Assembly (NCBI GenBank): GCA_947628265.1
Contig: CANQZF010000099.1
Coordinates: 1 to 6,621, forward strand
DNA: 6,621 nucleotides
Reading direction: 5' to 3'
Source of the DNA: an uncultured Oscillospiraceae bacterium
Lineage (GTDB): Bacteria > Bacillota > Clostridia > Oscillospirales > Oscillospiraceae
The position numbers and the translations under genes are program-made. Positions 6,466 through 6,621 of the stretch are shown piece after piece (the stretch's first letter is position 1; each line of letters begins with the position of its first letter). Under the pieces are notes generated by a model. That model searched no databases. It was not told the origin of the DNA and saw nothing but the letters and a program-made list of their open reading frames with translations.

Positions 6466-6494
6466 ATTATAGCACACATAATTGCCTTTTACCA
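6466..6494 (-). promoter_or_regulatory. Extended -10 sigma-A promoter of the ABC exporter operon
   Basis: On the minus strand a perfect TATAAT (6471-6466) is preceded by TGTGC, an extended -10 (TRTGn). At 17-nt spacing the -35 box would be TGGTAA (6494-6489), only 3/6, so the extended -10 probably carries recognition. The predicted start is near 6459, leaving a leader of about 40 nt. That leader is too short for an attenuator or leader peptide like the one known upstream of bmrCD in Bacillus subtilis, so any control is more likely at initiation. Confidence 0.8.
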
Positions 6495-6542
6495 CAGGAA
6501 TTTTCAATAATTCTTTGCGTTTCTTGCGGAGTTTTGGAAAGG

Positions 6543-6566
6543 ATGGCCGGCCTGGTGGCCGGACAT
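6543..6566. repeat. Imperfect hairpin upstream of the exporter promoter
   Basis: CCGGCC (6547-6552) pairs with GGCCGG (6557-6562) across a TGGT loop. Beyond a single g/a mismatch the stem extends by ATG (6543-6545) with CAT (6564-6566), 10 positions in all. On the minus strand it is followed by CCTTTCC, a poor T-tract, so it is at best a weak terminator. It lies upstream of the exporter transcription start and is not in that mRNA. Confidence 0.45.
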
Positions 6567-6590
6567 CGAGGTGGGGCCTCCGGGGGTTTT

Positions 6591-6616
6591 AAAAAGGATG
6601 CCGCCCTTTGGGCGGC
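6591..6616 (-). terminator. Probable terminator of an upstream minus-strand gene outside the window
   Basis: On the minus strand GCCGCCC (6616-6610), loop AAA, and GGGCGGC (6606-6600) form a perfect 7-bp GC stem. ATCC then separates it from five Ts (6595-6591). The 4-nt gap before the T-tract weakens it relative to a textbook terminator. Its position at the window edge, ahead of a complete promoter, suggests that another minus-strand gene ends just beyond 6621. The rest of the gap (6440-6621) holds only the promoter and a second hairpin; no convincing gene is seen there. Confidence 0.6.
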
Positions 6617-6621
6617 GGGAT

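Noticed and set aside
6471..6480. TTAT/ATAA dyad near the exporter -10 box as a MarR-type site
   Set aside because: Only four bases per arm, and part of it is the -10 box itself, so the symmetry is expected by chance.
6498..6513. GAATT/AATTC inverted repeat as an operator of the exporter promoter
   Set aside because: It has only 5-bp arms in an AT-rich stretch, sits just upstream of the weak -35 box, and no regulator gene is adjacent in the window. This is too weak to call.

Overview
The window looks like chromosome of a high-GC member of the Firmicutes, most likely Clostridia of the Oscillospiraceae type. The grounds are purine-rich AGGAGG-like ribosome binding sites, sigma-A promoters set in short AT-rich gaps, GC-rich codon use, and protein families typical of that group. 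The assignment is by general resemblance only. All five complete or near-complete genes, plus the truncated mutS2, read on the minus strand, so transcription runs from the right edge to the left edge.

Right edge (about 6420-6621): an intergenic stretch with two hairpins that look like the end of an upstream transcript, then a strong extended -10 promoter. This promoter drives a two-gene operon (6418 to 2746) encoding the two halves of a heterodimeric type IV ABC exporter of the BmrCD/EfrAB/LmrCD/TM287-288 kind. The first half has an Asp in place of the catalytic Glu. The second has the Glu but a degenerate signature motif (FSAGQ). Together they give one degenerate and one active ATP site. The genes overlap by 8 nt, and the operon ends in a strong intrinsic terminator (2689-2740).

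Middle (2743-2610): immediately after that terminator lie a sigma-A promoter and a 34-bp operator made of perfect 14-bp inverted arms. The dyad is centred on the predicted transcription start. It controls a tight three-gene operon: a 125-aa YtrA-type GntR repressor, a 231-aa ABC ATPase and a 266-aa six-helix membrane permease. The genes overlap by 1 and 7 nt. This is the usual layout of a self-repressed envelope-stress or peptide-antibiotic-responsive ABC transporter. The operon ends in a compact GC hairpin (712-736).

Left edge (1-704): a well-formed sigma-A promoter with exact 17-nt spacing drives mutS2, of which only the first 210 codons are in the window.

The two transporter systems are separate transcription units. 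Nothing visible shows shared control, although an 8-nt half-site resembling the GntR operator overlaps the exporter -10 box. I see no mobile elements, CRISPR, tRNA or rRNA, and no evidence of a wholly new system. The most informative points are the operator architecture, the division of ATP-site defects between the exporter halves, and an extra N-terminal membrane helix on the second half.
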